DNA from: Ascarosepion bandense
Lineage: Eukaryota > Mollusca > Cephalopoda > Sepiida > Sepiidae
NCBI GenBank assembly: GCA_037127315.1
Contig: JBBBDQ010001275.1
Span: forward strand, 1,422,501 to 1,486,500
DNA length: 64,000 bases
Direction of reading: 5' to 3'
The notes under the pieces were generated by a model. That model had not been told where the DNA came from. It was given only the letters and a program-made list of their open reading frames with translations, and searched no databases. The position numbers were made by a program, and so were the translations under genes. This document shows, piece by piece, positions 34,965-46,619 of the stretch; the stretch's first letter is position 1, and every line of letters starts with the position of its first letter.

Positions 34965-35262
34965 ATATCTATTGAACAGGTGTAGAGGCTTATCCCTTGT
35001 TCCCTGTTTAGGATGTGGTCTCCGGCTTTCTCTTTTCCAACCTTTTCACTCTTTTCTTTTTTTCAATTGGAGTAGATAGACTAAACTATCGCCCAGTTTG
35101 ACACTCCACCCACGTCTGTTGAACAGGTGTAGAGGCTCATCCCTTGTTTCCCTTGTTTAGGATGTGGTTTCCGGCTTTCTCATTTCCAATCTTTTCACTC
35201 TTACGTAGCCCCCTGCACATCAGTGGCGTCACTGCCTTGCTTGGGGTGATATGATTAAAAAA
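34965..35262 (+). mobile_element. Dimeric retroposon Dim-1
   Basis: Two modules each carry ttgaacaggtgtagaggct...atcccttgtt...gtttaggatgtgg, separated by caattggagtagatagac and the cacccacgtctgttg junction. They end cctgcacatcagtggcgtca, ctgccttgcttggggtgata, tgattaaaaaaaaaa. The A-run and the 3' block shared with LINE-B indicate retroposition in plus orientation. Confidence 0.75.
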
Positions 35263-35264
35263 AA

Positions 35265-35450
35265 AATATATATATATATATATTTTAATTCAGATACTTC
35301 AATCTAAGGGAAAAAAGCAAGAAGGTAAATTCCAAAAACCCGATCCTAATTAATATTACAAATTTATTTTAATATTAAAAAATGATACAGGAAGAGAGCT
35401 CCATGTAATAAAATATTACAGAGCAAATATATATTAAAAAAGGATTAATT
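35265..35450 (+). repeat. Repeat unit P-left flanking the palindrome
   Basis: gatacaggaagagagctccatgtaat and nearby words recur at 36400-36420 (gatacagccagagagctccatgtatt), each copy preceded and followed by AT runs. The palindrome therefore sits between two direct copies of a roughly 150-bp repeat. Confidence 0.6.
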
Positions 35451-35451
35451 C

Positions 35452-36141
35452 AAAGATGTTGAATGGCCATTTCGATATGAAGATCCCCACGGGGGACGAC
35501 ACATCACCTCAGCAACAGAAAAATCCTTTCAGAAACTGGAGAAAAATTAGTCTACTTTTCCTTTTTAAATAGATTGCAAAGAAATTAAAAAATAAATAAT
35601 AAAATAAAATAAAATAAAAATAAAGGGAAAAGAAAAAGAAAACGAAAACGAAAACGAAAAAGAAAAAGATAGAATAAAATCAAATAAATAAGAAAAGAAA
35701 AAATTGACATCGTCTGGGTTCGCAAAAAAAAGGGAGAATGTAACTAAAAATTAACAGACAGCCGTGTTAAATCGACGTAAGTTTAAGCAAGTTTATCTCT
35801 CTTACCACCTTTTTTCCGTGTTGCTTAAACTTACGTCGATTTAACACGGCTTTCTGTTAATTTTTAGTTACATTCTCCCTTTTTTTACGAACCCAGACGA
35901 TGTCAATTTTTTCTTCTTATTTATTTGATTTTATTCTATCTTTTTCTTTTTCTTTTCCTTTTTCTTTCCCTTTATTTTTCTTTTTATTTTATTTTATTAT
36001 TTATTTTTTAATTTCTTTGCAATCTATTTAAAAAGGAAAAGTAGACTAATTTTTCTCCAGTTTCTGAAAGGATTTTTCTGTTGCTGAGGTGATGTGTCGT
36101 CCCCCGTGGGGATCTTCATATCGAAATGGCCATTCAACATC

Positions 36142-36145
<4 letters not shown>
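35452..36145. mobile_element. Long palindrome, about 330-bp arms, 30-bp spacer
   Basis: The left arm 35452-35790 and right arm 35821-36145 are reverse complements apart from small indels in the A-rich part: gaatggccatttcgatatga and gatccccacgggggacgaca on the left pair with their mirror images on the right. The spacer at 35791-35820 is non-repetitive. No protein is encoded. The structure suits a foldback or MITE-type element or a recent inverted duplication, and would form a long RNA hairpin if transcribed. Confidence 0.92.
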
Positions 36146-36187
<42 letters not shown>

Positions 36188-36200
36188 AGAACTGCCTGCC
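36146..36200. repeat. (AT)n microsatellite
   Basis: AT run directly at the right end of the palindrome. Confidence 0.95.
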
Positions 36201-36287
36201 AAAATAGCTTTTATCAGTAAAATTACTGAGGGGGAAAAAAACGAAAAAAAACAATGATCTTGGCACCAAACATTATCCTAACTCAAC

Positions 36288-36288
36288 G

Positions 36289-36321
<33 letters not shown>

Positions 36322-36447
36322 CAAAAGCAAGCAACTTGATAGTAAAATCCCAAAGAAGATTCTATTAATATTAGTTATTAAAAATTAAATATTAAAACTG
36401 ATACAGCCAGAGAGCTCCATGTATTTAAAATTATTTATTTACAGAGT

Positions 36448-36486
<39 letters not shown>
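36288..36486 (+). repeat. Repeat unit P-right between (AT)n runs
   Basis: Second copy of the repeat at 35265-35450, bounded by AT runs at 36290-36318 and 36450-36485. Confidence 0.6.
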
Positions 36487-36487
<1 letters not shown>

Positions 36488-36751
36488 CATAAAAAAAGTT
36501 CAAAATTCCTGTGATGATATAGGCATTTCAAAGGCTGACACTAACCCTGTATCGTCAACGATCATAATCATGATTATGTTCAATGATAGTACCGAATTAG
36601 TTTCACTCACTGAAAAGCTTATATGATCACTGGAATTTTGAAGTTTTTTTTAATATGTACATACACACATCTTGAGTTAAATTATTTTTTTTTATCAGAC
36701 AAAACACATGGTGTAGTTTTTTTCTATTCTGTCATTCAATTACTCAGTTAA

Positions 36752-36756
<5 letters not shown>

Positions 36757-36800
<44 letters not shown>
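36757..36800. repeat. (AT)n microsatellite
   Basis: Pure AT run. Confidence 0.95.
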
Positions 36801-36801
<1 letters not shown>

Positions 36802-37420
36802 CTACCTCTAAGTTTTAGGTACTCGGTGGAGGAAGGCAGATTTTAGCATGTTATATACACAATGTGAATACACATCAGTAGCCAAGAGTGTTCAAATTCA
36901 TTACTGAATGAAAGATGCATAAATGCATGAGTAGCTACTGATTTTAAAGTCTACCATTCACAACAGTCTGTTTCATGCTGAATGCAATCATCGGACCTTG
37001 TATATAACAGTTGCTATGAACATATTGTATATTAGATAACAATCAAAAGCAAACACTTTTAGCACAAAATTAAAAATCTGACTTGCAGTTCCCAAAAATC
37101 ACAGAGATTGGTACGCCTACACTGAATACAATACCCTGTCTAGTGTCAACTGCTGCTGGTGGCGCTGGGTGGGGGTGGGGGCTGACAGTACTGCCTTAGC
37201 CACCAAAACTATTACTTCCCTTGGTTGGAAGTTATTGAGGGTAGGGTGTTGCACATGCTTTCACATGTTGTCTGAGAAAAATGAACAAGACTCATTGGAA
37301 AGTAAGATGAAGTTTTGGAAAGAAAGTGACCTTCCCCAGAAAGACAGGAATAGTAAAGCAAATATGACTAGCACAAGAAATAAAAAAAACGCTCTCTAGT
37401 TGTCAGTGGCAGTGAGGGAG
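36801..37420. other. Unassigned spacer, G-rich island at 37150-37185
   Basis: Contains a ggcgctgggtgggggtgggg tract; possibly the 5' part of the adjacent LINE remnant, but no motif supports that. Confidence 0.3.
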
Positions 37421-37469
37421 AATCCATCACCCCCATCTGATTGATTCCAATGATAAAGACTTGAAACTG

Positions 37470-38327
37470 CCTACAACATCTGATTGCAGAAAGACATTTC
37501 ACCACCTGTGAGGTTTACATATCCATAAGGCACACTGGTGCGAGCAATGCAATTCTCTTGTAAGAGAATCTAAGCTGAATGATGAAATTATGAATCTAGA
37601 TTACACTTACAGTGTTGAGGATCCTATTACTAAGCATCGGCACCCTGGAGAAATTCCAAGCAAGCCAAGAATCCAGTACCCCAAAGGCAATCAGAGAGCT
37701 ACTTGGTGGAACCTCAATCAGGGACTCTTATAAATACTTACCAATTATCTAAAGGGCTCCATTAAGCAGCAGATCAGATCTTTTTGCAGAGTTTTGCGTG
37801 CTGTTTGTTTGTTTGGAGTGTTTTAGTGTGGCAACTGCAAGAGGATAGGAAATAAGAGAAGTGACCAAATAAACAACAGATTCAGAAGGATACAAAGAGT
37901 AGGACAGAGAGTTGTAATGTGTTAATTCAAAAAAGTTCAATTTTATGAGAGGGCAGGCCATAAGGAAATTCTTAATGATATTAAAGAAAAGATCTTTGTG
38001 ATTTCTAGAGCTGAGAACTCAAAGAAAATGTTGAAAGAAAAAGTGAGAGTGTCAGAGATTACTTTTCAATAATCTTTCTGCTTTTGCCAAAAAACTGTTC
38101 AACAAGACTAAGAGTGGCAAACTCAATATGCCACAGGAAAAACCCCAAAACCACCTGAGGATGATGTATTCTGATGCTTGGAAGTATGTTCCAATCCCTC
38201 CTGTGAATGACCATCCTAGGCCCCAAAATCCAGAGGTCGTGTTTAATGACAATGAACTGAAGCTGAGGGAAATTCAGCAATGTGTCTGTAAACCAAAATC
38301 AAGAATTCTATCAAACATGTTTAAGTG
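37470..38327 (+). pseudogene. Non-LTR retrotransposon N-terminal remnant with zinc-finger motif (R2/HERO-type?)
   Basis: Near 37485-37550 a broken frame reads CRKTFHHL-GLHIHKAHTGAS, a C2H2-type zinc-finger pattern lacking its first cysteine. Further on are NSKKMLKEK and, at about 38080-38327, SAFAKKLFNKTKSGKLN, then VPIPPVNDHPRP...NELKLREIQQCV. A segment of this type (LFxxKxSGKL, Pxx-F---L-EIQ--V) precedes the RT domain in single-ORF LINEs with N-terminal zinc fingers. The RT itself is missing after 38327. Clade naming is inference. Confidence 0.5.
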
Positions 38328-38329
38328 AA

Positions 38330-39055
38330 TAATAATAACAAATTCAATCTAACCATTTTTTTCTTCAACTTTTCAAAATTTCTAAATTAGTTGTTTTATA
38401 TAATCAGCAAATTTACCAAAAGTTCATTTTTGTTTTCATATTGATTCATTTTTTACAAGTACTTTCAAATGCTGCTGCATTCATTTTCAATGATTATATT
38501 TTTCAACATTTAAAAGTACATGAAAAAAAAAAGATAAATAATGAACTTATTTACTGATTACATAAAATAACTAATTTATCATTTTGAAAGGATTAAAAAA
38601 AACAATTAAACAAACAGAACTTATCCTTCAACCAAACATTTTTAGAAAAATATATCTATAAATATTATTGGCAGTTATTAATTTCTGAGCACATCTGTCT
38701 GCTCGGTGACTAACCAGTCTTTTTTGCAGATTCCTGTTTCCCCAGGCTGATAACTTCAAAAAAATACCTTGAAAAATTCACCATGGTGAAATTGCACACA
38801 CAAAGCACAACTCAAAATGTAGTATAAACTTTTGTAATAAACCTTCGTAAGCAGCATCTTTTATGAGATCCTTGTATACAAACACAAGGATAATATCTTA
38901 AAAGAGATGATAAAATTGTGCATGAAAGTAAGCTGTAATAAACTTTGGATAAAATCTTGTGCTTGGGTGTACATGTAATCCTGGCACTGCAGTCTAACTA
39001 GTTAGTTTGTAAAAACGAAGTTGCCAAGTCATTAAAATTTTCTTTCATTTTCTTC
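38330..39055. other. Unassigned AT-rich spacer
   Basis: No feature supported. Confidence 0.35.
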
Positions 39056-39060
39056 TCAAT

Positions 39061-39453
39061 CAGTAAAGCCATTAATTTTAATTGAGTTCACACCAAGCAA
39101 ATCAGTAAAGCCATTAATTTTAATTGAGTTCACACCAAGTAAACCAGTAAAGCCATTAATTTTAATTGAGTTCACACCAAGTAAACCAGTAAAGCCATTA
39201 ATTTTAATTGAGTTCACACCAAGTAAACCAGTAAAGCCATTAATTTTAATTGAGTTCACACCAAGCTTATAAGCAAAGCCATTAATTTTAATTGAGTTCA
39301 CACCAAGCCTATTAAGCAAAGCCATTAATTTTAATCAAGTTCACACCAAGCAAATCAGTAAAGCCATTAATTTTAATTGAGTTAACAGCAAGCAAATCAG
39401 TAAAGCCATTAATTTTACTTGAGTTAACAGCAAGCAAATCAGTAAAGCCATTA
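39061..39453 (-). repeat. 42-bp tandem repeat derived from the LINE-B 3' end
   Basis: About nine units of cagtaaagccattaatttta followed by attgagttcacaccaagyaaay, with starts at 39061, 39103, 39145, 39187, 39229 and onward; one 1-bp insertion occurs near 39313. Because 42 is a multiple of three, the minus strand stays open as a 14-residue repeat (NGFTGLLGVNSIKI). The adjoining LINE-B copy at 47700 reads GFTALLVGIS at the equivalent place, so the array probably grew from that sequence. Confidence 0.9.
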
Positions 39454-39745
39454 AGATGTGTACAAGAATTAGGAAACTGAGACATTACTAAGGAGTGAAT
39501 ACAAAAGAGGAATGATCAGGAAGAGAGTTGATAATAATTAACATTGAATTTAATTTTTTGAAGATTGAAGATGTTGGTAAAATATAAATCGAGAAGGGAG
39601 ATCTACGAGTGAGAAAAGAAACTGTTAGGATAGATCTTACGTATGTATTGAGCCAACTAAACTGTAAATTGATGAGACCTTGTTACTAGTAATTCTAAAT
39701 TTAAGGAAGTTTCAATCAGAACTGCTACTTTATGGAACTGAATCC
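39454..39745 (-). pseudogene. LINE-B C-terminal fragment
   Basis: Shares attactaaggagtgaatacaa...atgatcaggaagagagttgata and ttttttgaagattgaag with 47760-47850, where the reverse strand encodes the C-terminus of LINE-B. It is a broken 3' fragment leading directly into the 42-bp array. Confidence 0.6.
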
Positions 39746-39954
39746 CACATGCTTGCTTACCTAAAAAAATTTCATGTTCATCAAATTAAGTCCAGGGTCA
39801 ATTATTATCTATGCTTTTTATCCTCATATTCTTTATTTCTTATCACCTAATCTTTCGTTCATAATCACACACACCTTATGATCAACCATTTTAACAGTAA
39901 TTCTTTAACTCGGGTGGTTCTCAAGCTTTGTATTGGATGAATTTTAGTATAAAA

Positions 39955-40300
39955 AGAATTTTTTTTTTTTATAAGCGTTTCACCCCGAGCAAGGCATGTC
40001 ACTGCCACTACTGCGCAGGGGGTTACATAGAGTGGAGAAAGAATAATTAAATATAGGAAATGTAAGAGGGTAGGTGATAGGCGAGTAGGGATACTAAGAA
40101 TGGTTAAATATAGGAAATGTCAGAGGGTGGGTGATAGGCGGGTAAGGATACCGAGAATGAGGGTTGGGTAGATGAGAGTGTTCTGAGAATAATTGGGAGT
40201 TAGTGTGATAGGAGGTATCTATTGACCCTACCTTTAAACACCTGGAGATTGTAGCTGTCGGGAAAGCAGACTTGTGGAAGGGAGTTCCACAGGCGAAATA
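39955..40300 (-). pseudogene. LINE-B 3' end with A-rich tail
   Basis: Minus strand reads [31 protein letters not shown], the C-terminal block of LINE-B. It then contains an internal approx. 65-bp duplication (ggtgataggcgrgtarggatac) and ends CCTTGCTCGGGGTGAAACGC followed by an A-run (T-run at 39959-39971 on plus). This gives the true 3' terminus of the family and its shared tail with Dim-1. Confidence 0.72.
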
Positions 40301-41630
40301 TTTATTCAGTTATATAAAATTTGTTTCAATTTTTTTGACGGGAACAGCGTGTATAGGGATCTTATTAAGCTAGAGAGTAAGATTTCTGAGAAGATTATTA
40401 CGAATGCAGTAGTGACAAGCAAATAAGCAAATCAAGTCTGGTGATTGAAAAAAAAAAAACCATTGGGGTTTCACTTGCTAATACTGTCAAGAACAAAATC
40501 TTAACATTCTTTGTGAAGAAAATTCTTTTACAATGTTGTAATTGCAAAATCAGTAATATCCGAGTGACATAATTAGCATATGAAAATGACTGCAATGCAT
40601 AAGGAATTTGAAAACCTCTGTTTCTCTTACACCAGAAAAGCCACATCTTGTTGGATAGAGAAAAGTGTCTAAAGTTAAAGGAGTAGGAGAAAACGATATA
40701 TGGCAGAATGAAAATCTAAATTATTCCTACAAATTTCCCTGGCCAGTGATAAAAAGAAAATGTACAATGCTTATTCAGACTAACCTAACTATTCAAAGTG
40801 AATTCAGAAATCTACATGAATATTGACAGTATACCTCACATATCTCAGCCTTTGCAATAAAGCCACTTTTTCTGAATCCTTCTTCATTAATAGCAGAGAG
40901 AATAGATGCTTGTACTGTAGACAATAATAACAACGAGCCTGATCCAGAACAAGTCAGTCCTGAAGTTGAATCCTTGCTTATTTGTGTTTCTCACTTTTTA
41001 CTCAGGTTCATGACTATGCATGCAAATGAGAGAGTTTTCAAAGAGCTAAAACCCTATATATACTTTAACTAAATTGCAAATGACAGCTCTGACTGGGCAG
41101 GCAAGACATCATGGACTGTTAGCTTCAGTTAAGTTAAAGTTTCTTGGTCCTATTTAGCCACACTCCCTCTACTGATATCATAAAAAGTACAACTGGGAAA
41201 TATATGACACATACTCCTTATGAGGGAGACAGGTCTAAGTTGGTTATCTACGAGTTCATGAGGTACTAATGTATCAAACCGATAGTCAGAGGAAGATTGC
41301 TTTGTAAAGCTGGTTCATTTGCATGTGATTCAGCCACAGATAAATATTTATCAGATTCTTCCAAGGCTGTTTTTACCTGCATCAGTCTTATTTCCTGGTG
41401 ATTATGACACTAGGCAGGAATGCATGTCTTCTACCTGACATGAAACTCCAACTTCCATTTGCTGCTGACTCTGGTCTACCTTTTTGAACATTGACTAAGA
41501 CAGGATCCCTCACCTTGTAAATCCCTCATTCATCTTGCAGTTTGGATGGATAGAATATAATGGGTTGCTGATCTATTCTTTTTTTGTTTGTTAGTAGTGG
41601 AGAGTCTATTCTAGTGAAGGGTAGTTGTAT
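40301..41630. other. Unassigned spacer
   Basis: No supported gene or repeat family. Confidence 0.35.
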
Positions 41631-41632
41631 AC

Positions 41633-42272
41633 TGTTGCAGGTAGCCCACGATAAGTCATAAAGAAAGGTTATAAACCAAGAAAAGCAAATTGAGTTGAAA
41701 GATAACATTTTATATATACACATATCAATTAATGTTTTTACAATTGAAGTAATACATGAAGTATAGTTCCAGCAGAGGTTAAAATGTTCATGGCAATAAA
41801 ATGCTGAAAGAGAATTAATGCTTAGGAATTTGGGAGTGTGTAAGTAAGGAATGTCTTTGATGTAGTCGTTCCTTAGGTCAGTAAGTAGTTTTAGAGGCAG
41901 GGAAGAAGGAAAGAGGTAAGGAAGGTGAGCATAGTAAGCCGTCTGACTTGGGTCAAGGGAGATACTAATTACTCTCTTCTCCTTGAGTCGTCTGCCTGTC
42001 GATGCTTTCTGTATCCGCTTTTTTTATCTTCTTTTTGGATCACAACAGCTCTTTTGGGATTTTACACTTGTATTTGCTTCTGGGCTTCCCATTAACTGAT
42101 AAATAAAATTCACATAGGCTCGTGAACTGGAAATTTAATATTTAATTAATTTTTAGTTTTCAACTGGAACATCTGTGCGGAGCCGGCAGCGCAGCAACAA
42201 CTTTTGGTCATTTGCTTTTTGGTCGTGAAAGCGCAAACATCTGGTCCATCACTTTTGCTTGGTATCACCACA
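41633..42272 (-). mobile_element. 3' LTR of a Ty3/gypsy-type retrotransposon
   Basis: Minus orientation begins TGTGGTGATACC, directly after the integrase reading frame, and ends GGGCTACCTGCAACA, giving TG...CA ends. It aligns by eye with the isolated LTR at 10950-11637 over its whole length with moderate divergence. No 5' LTR is present in the window. Confidence 0.75.
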
Positions 42273-42745
42273 AGGCAAGAACAGCATCAGTTCCTTTGAT
42301 TTTGACATGGTGTTTACATATCATGTCTGCTGGGGTGAAGAAAAATCAAACCCTGTTCTTAGTTATCACATTTTATGACTGCACCGCTTCATGGTTGCAA
42401 TGGTCTTTATGTTCTTGTGACATCTGTTCACAACTCCATTTTTGACCAGGGACGTAAGCATATCAGTACTGTATGAATCTATCAGAAAATCTCTGAAGCT
42501 CTTGCAAGTGAAAGCAACATGATTGTCAGTTAGAATTTTGTTCGGCAAACCCAATTCACTAAAATAAGCTTTCAACAGACAAATCAGATGGCATCAAATG
42601 GGCCAGGATATCATGCATTGGCAAAGTCCACAACGGATGAGGATTAAGAAGAATTTACCACTATAATAAGTAATATCCATTCCCAAGTGGCTCCAGTTAA
42701 TGTCTATATCAAGTTTCCGCTTCCTCTAGTGTACTAGCAGTTGAG
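42273..42745 (-). pseudogene. Ty3/gypsy-type integrase C-terminal remnant
   Basis: The open minus-strand part (42366-42575) reads KAYFSELGLPNKILTDNHVA FTCKSFRDFL, then NGVVNRCHKNIKTI. Upstream across a frameshift is WSHLGMDITYYSGKFFLILI. These correspond to the retroviral-type integrase core: the D in GMDIT, the D of LTDN followed by F--KSFRDFL, and an NGVVER-like block in which the catalytic E is replaced by N. Downstream, PADMICKHHVKIKGTDAV runs up to the LTR start. Stops and loss of the glutamate mean it is dead. Confidence 0.78.
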
Positions 42746-42879
42746 CTATTAATTGACGTTCCATACAAGATTTTATTACAGATCTCATATCTGCCTAGGA
42801 TGTAGATACATATACTAACTCTTCTCAAAAACTAGGCAAGTTGACTTATCCCAGAATGGCCCCTATGCCAGTGAATGTC

Positions 42880-44085
42880 TAATAACACATCTCTCAATAA
42901 ATCATGGGCCTAACTAATAAAACAACAACTTTTAGGCAAAATTCGACTTTATTCATCAACATAGTCTCCTTCTAGGGCAATACACTGATTCCAACAGTTT
43001 GATGCTTTTTTTGTAGAACAATTTGTCTTTGGCCTCAAAATACACCTCAGTTTCCAACATCACTTCTTTATTGGAGCCAATTTCATCTCTTTCCCTGGAG
43101 CATTCTTTTGAGGTCAGCAAACAGCCATTAGTTGCTGGAAGACAGATCTAGAAAATAGGGTGGATGTGGAAGCAATTTGAAGTGCAGTTCATGTAGTTTT
43201 GCCATCGTTGCAATTGACTTGTGACACAGTGCTTTGACTTGGTGAAAGATTACTTTTTTCTTTTTCATTTGTGGCTGTTTTTGGCAATTTTTTCCTTCAA
43301 GTGTACCAATGTTATGTAACATTTGCTTTTGATGATTCTTTCTTTCTCAAGGTAATCGATGAACAAAATACATTGCACATCCCAAAATATAGATGCCAAA
43401 AATTTACCTGCTGATGTTTACATCTTTGGTTGCTTTGGACAGCTTTCCCATGCTGCTGTCCACTCAGCTGACTGTGAATTTGACTCCCGAGAGAAGTAGT
43501 GTCACATATTTACACTAAAACTCCTTGCTGCGTTGAAACAGTTGCAAACAATGTTCTGAATCGTCAATGTTGTTGTTTTTGATTATGAGCAAATGTAGCA
43601 CTCACTTTGAACACAGCTTTTTCATTCACAAATGTCCATGCAAAATTGTGAATACACTACCTTCTGATATGTTCAAATTCCTTTGCTATTTCATGCAACT
43701 TCAATTTACAATCGGTCAAAATGAGATTTTTGGGGTGTTTTCCAGGACAACTGCCAATTTTGTGCAACCTGAATGTTCAGCATCATTTGTGTCTAAACAA
43801 CAGCACTTTATGTCAACATACCACCTCCTAACCATTGTTTCTGACAGAACAGAGCATGAATAACAATTATCAAGCTATTGCTTTGCTTGAACAGTATTTT
43901 TTCACAACAGGAAGCAATGCTTTATCAAGACACAAAATTCAGATTTTTTCCATTCTTTTGAAAATTTGCAAGGGTAGCTTCACTTTAATAACTCAAATTT
44001 GTAAACTAATCATCCAATTGGGCTCAAATTCTGTCATGTGCCATTTGAAGATTAGGTCAGTGGACAACTGAACATAAAGTAAGAA
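42880..44085 (-). pseudogene. Mariner-like transposon, nearly full length, dead
   Basis: From the high-coordinate end the minus strand gives helix-turn-helix-type text (TMVRRWYVDIK, DTNDAEHSG-TKLAVVLENT), then YFVHRLP-ERK, then HQVKALCHKSIATMAKLHEL HFKLLPHPPY and FADLKRMLQGK. This is the mariner order with D,D34D core, but the second D (normally HQDNA) and the third D (SPDLAPSD) are lost, and frames shift repeatedly. The end atctctcaataaatcatggg at 42891 matches the terminal repeat of the 54110-55355 copy. Confidence 0.78.
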
Positions 44086-44112
44086 ATCCCACTGTAAACA
44101 CTTCCACACCAA

Positions 44113-44389
44113 ATTATTTTTTATTGATACTTGTATTTAAGTAGATATTCTGTTTTTAATCGTTTAGACTGATGATCATTTGTAGTCGAGAGTTCTAAGA
44201 CGTGCCAGATCACATGGTAGCTTCCCCTATGTCGATAGGGGTCACAGGTCTGAATCCTGCTGAATGAAATACATTTTCATAATAAAAATTTATCGTAAAT
44301 AATCAGGCCGGTAGATATAAATATATAATACTGTTTAATTAAAAAACAAAATATCTACTTAAATACAAGTATCAATCAAAAATAATGTT
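44113..44389. mobile_element. TIR element (MITE) enclosing a tRNA-like sequence
   Basis: Arms at 44113-44162 and 44338-44389 are reverse complements (ttgatacttgtatttaagta with tacttaaatacaagtatcaa). Inside, at about 44195-44270, lie gccagatcacatggtagc (A-box-like), a hairpin cccctat-gtcg-ataggggt and a B-box-like ggtctgaatcc. A DNA-transposon frame around a pol III-type promoter is unusual. Confidence 0.65.
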
Positions 44390-44399
44390 CAAACAAATC

Positions 44400-45210
44400 A
44401 TTTCAAATTGTCGGTTGTTTATAACCAAGTTTCGTTAATTTTGGTAATATATTTATTTCTAAAATATTTAAGCTATTAATAGAATTTTTTATTCTCTTAT
44501 TAATATAAACATTATATTTAGTCATTACATGTGTATGAGTAGACATCCCTGTTTTTAAACAATAAAAGTAACTTCTACTGGCCTACACATCAAAAGTCTT
44601 AATAAAGGAGCTACATTTCTTAAATAGGATAAATGAACCTGGCATTGCTATAATGGATTCACATGATCTCATGATAAAGCATGATTGGCTCTAAGAAAAA
44701 AAAAAAAGAATAGAGGTTCAATTCATAAAGGGAAGCGCAGTTAATTCTTTCATATCCTAGGCAGGTAGACATTAATTTGTTTTAAAATTTACTGTTTATA
44801 GGGAAAGAGTGCTTAATATCGCAGTTAAAACATTTATAGATACTAAATCTGAAGATTGCATGGAAACACATAACTGTCACAAAAGTGTTGATTCATACAT
44901 GTGTACATGTCTATAAATGCAGATGGTTAATTTCTATGCATAGATAAAGAGGATAATATTCATAAATAAAATAATTCAAGTTTTGGTTACTGCAATTTTA
45001 ATCATTGTAATTTTAGTAATTCCTCAGCAGAGAATGTGCATCGAAAAAACGGTTAATAACAAACAAATCCAATACAAAAATCAAGTCAAAAAATGTACTC
45101 CAGTTCTCTCTGAATTTTAACAATGGCTTACTACATTTTCTGTCTTTGAGAATTTTGTGCATCTTCTGATTCCTCAAAATATTAGTCTCTTACCATATTT
45201 TGGCAAAGTA
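44400..45210. other. Unassigned AT-rich spacer
   Basis: No feature supported. Confidence 0.35.
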
Positions 45211-45215
45211 TTCAG

Positions 45216-46170
45216 GAAAGACATTAAAGTAATCAAGAACCTCTACTGGCTGTGAAACGCCTGCATATGGACAGGAAATGAGTTCAGATGATAGAAAGGA
45301 TTAAGACAAGGATGTGTCTTCTCACCAGATCTATTCAACCTAGATAGTGAGACAATTCTGAGAGCTCTAGATTCATCATTGGCGACCACAATCTGAACAG
45401 TATAAGATACGCAGATGATACAGTGCTGATAGCTGACATGGAAAAGAAACTACAACACTTCCTACAAGTTAAAGCAGAAAGAAAGAACTACATATGAACT
45501 TCCAGAAAACTGCATGGTCATCAGTAAAATGAGGAGCCCAAAATACTAACTACAGGCCAGGTATACTAAAATCAAGCCCGTATAGAAATTCAAATACCTG
45601 GGAAGTGTTCTAACAGAGGAAAGTAAATGTGACACCAAGATCCAAAGGTGTATTGGGATGACCAAGGATGCATTTCAAAAATTGAGTAGAGTACTGAGAC
45701 AGGAAAATTTTGCTGGAAACAAAGAGAATACTGGATTGTTATATGATGTATGTCATTCAATAGGACAGCAAATGCCAAAATATCTCATTAAAGAAGACAG
45801 ATTGGAAGCAACTGAAATGTAATTGTACAGAAGAATGCTGAGGATTATGGACCAAATATGAGCAACGTCAAGGTTTTGAAGAGGACGAAAACAAAAAGAA
45901 AACTGATACTTAACATCAGGACATGACAGCTGAAGTTCCTGGGACATGAAATGAAGAAGGAGGGCTTGGAGAATCTGATATTCACAGGACAGACAGAGGG
46001 AATGAGAGACAGGGTAGCAACATGTGACCTACTTGATGGACTTGAGCAGATGGAGGAGTGGAGCAGGATTTGAGAGGGGTAACAGGAGAAGTGGTGTTAA
46101 GAGCTACAAGAAATAGGGAGATGTAGATGGCCAAAATTGCGTGCATCCTGAAAGGAACATGACACATAGA
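45216..46170 (+). pseudogene. RTE-like LINE-A: RT second half to C-terminus
   Basis: Broken frames give KNLYW, then RLRQGCVFSPDLFN at about 45300-45340 (the conserved RQGC--SP-LFN block of reverse transcriptases), a degenerate tacgcagatgatacagtgct at about 45409, which encodes Y-A-D-D-T-V-L in its own frame, and then the C-terminal ATEM-LYRRMLRIMD module. It is co-oriented with the longer copy at 52118-56140 and aligns with it beyond the mariner insertion. Multiple stops make it inactive; a SINE-1 abuts its 3' end. Confidence 0.82.
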
Positions 46171-46174
46171 AGAT

Positions 46175-46478
46175 TCAGTCAGTTAAGTGCCGTACATGAA
46201 GCACACTTGGGTGATCATGTCTCAAAAGAGACATGACTGACTGGGCAGAAGATTTTCCCGCAGTAGGTTGCCATTGCTTTTTGCGGTACTGGTTGCCGAC
46301 CAAGGCTATAGAACCCAATCTGTCCTGTTATTTAATCCATAACTGGAAGGAAGAGCCAGATTAATACCTTTCCCAAGGGCATTTGTGTATAAGTGAATGC
46401 AATGAATTCAACTGGAATTTGAACTCAGCACCCCGATTTCTCATTCCGAGCCGATATCCACAGCACCACAATGCACAT
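46175..46478 (-). mobile_element. SINE-1, full-length
   Basis: Reverse complement of the family, from tcagtcagttaagtgccgta to ccacagcaccacaatgcacat. In sense, the head has A-box-like tggtgctgtggatat and B-box-like gttcaaattcc. It sits directly after the LINE-A 3' end, a typical LINE/SINE cluster. Confidence 0.9.
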
Positions 46479-46619
46479 CCGCCATAGTAGATTAGAGATT
46501 CTAATAATGCAAAATTGGTTAAATTTCTTACTTCACACAACCTCCTTTTGGATCGACAATATGGATTTTGTTTCTCGAGGTGTATCACTAATGTGTTAAC
46601 AGACATCACTGAATTTGTC

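Noticed and set aside
35452..36145. PiggyBac-type TTAA target duplication around the palindrome
   Set aside because: TTAA is near both ends, but offsets differ by about three bases in an AT-rich context, so it is not convincing.
39056..39325. 89-residue minus-strand frame with 14-residue repeats
   Set aside because: Explained by the 42-bp tandem repeat, whose unit length is a multiple of three.
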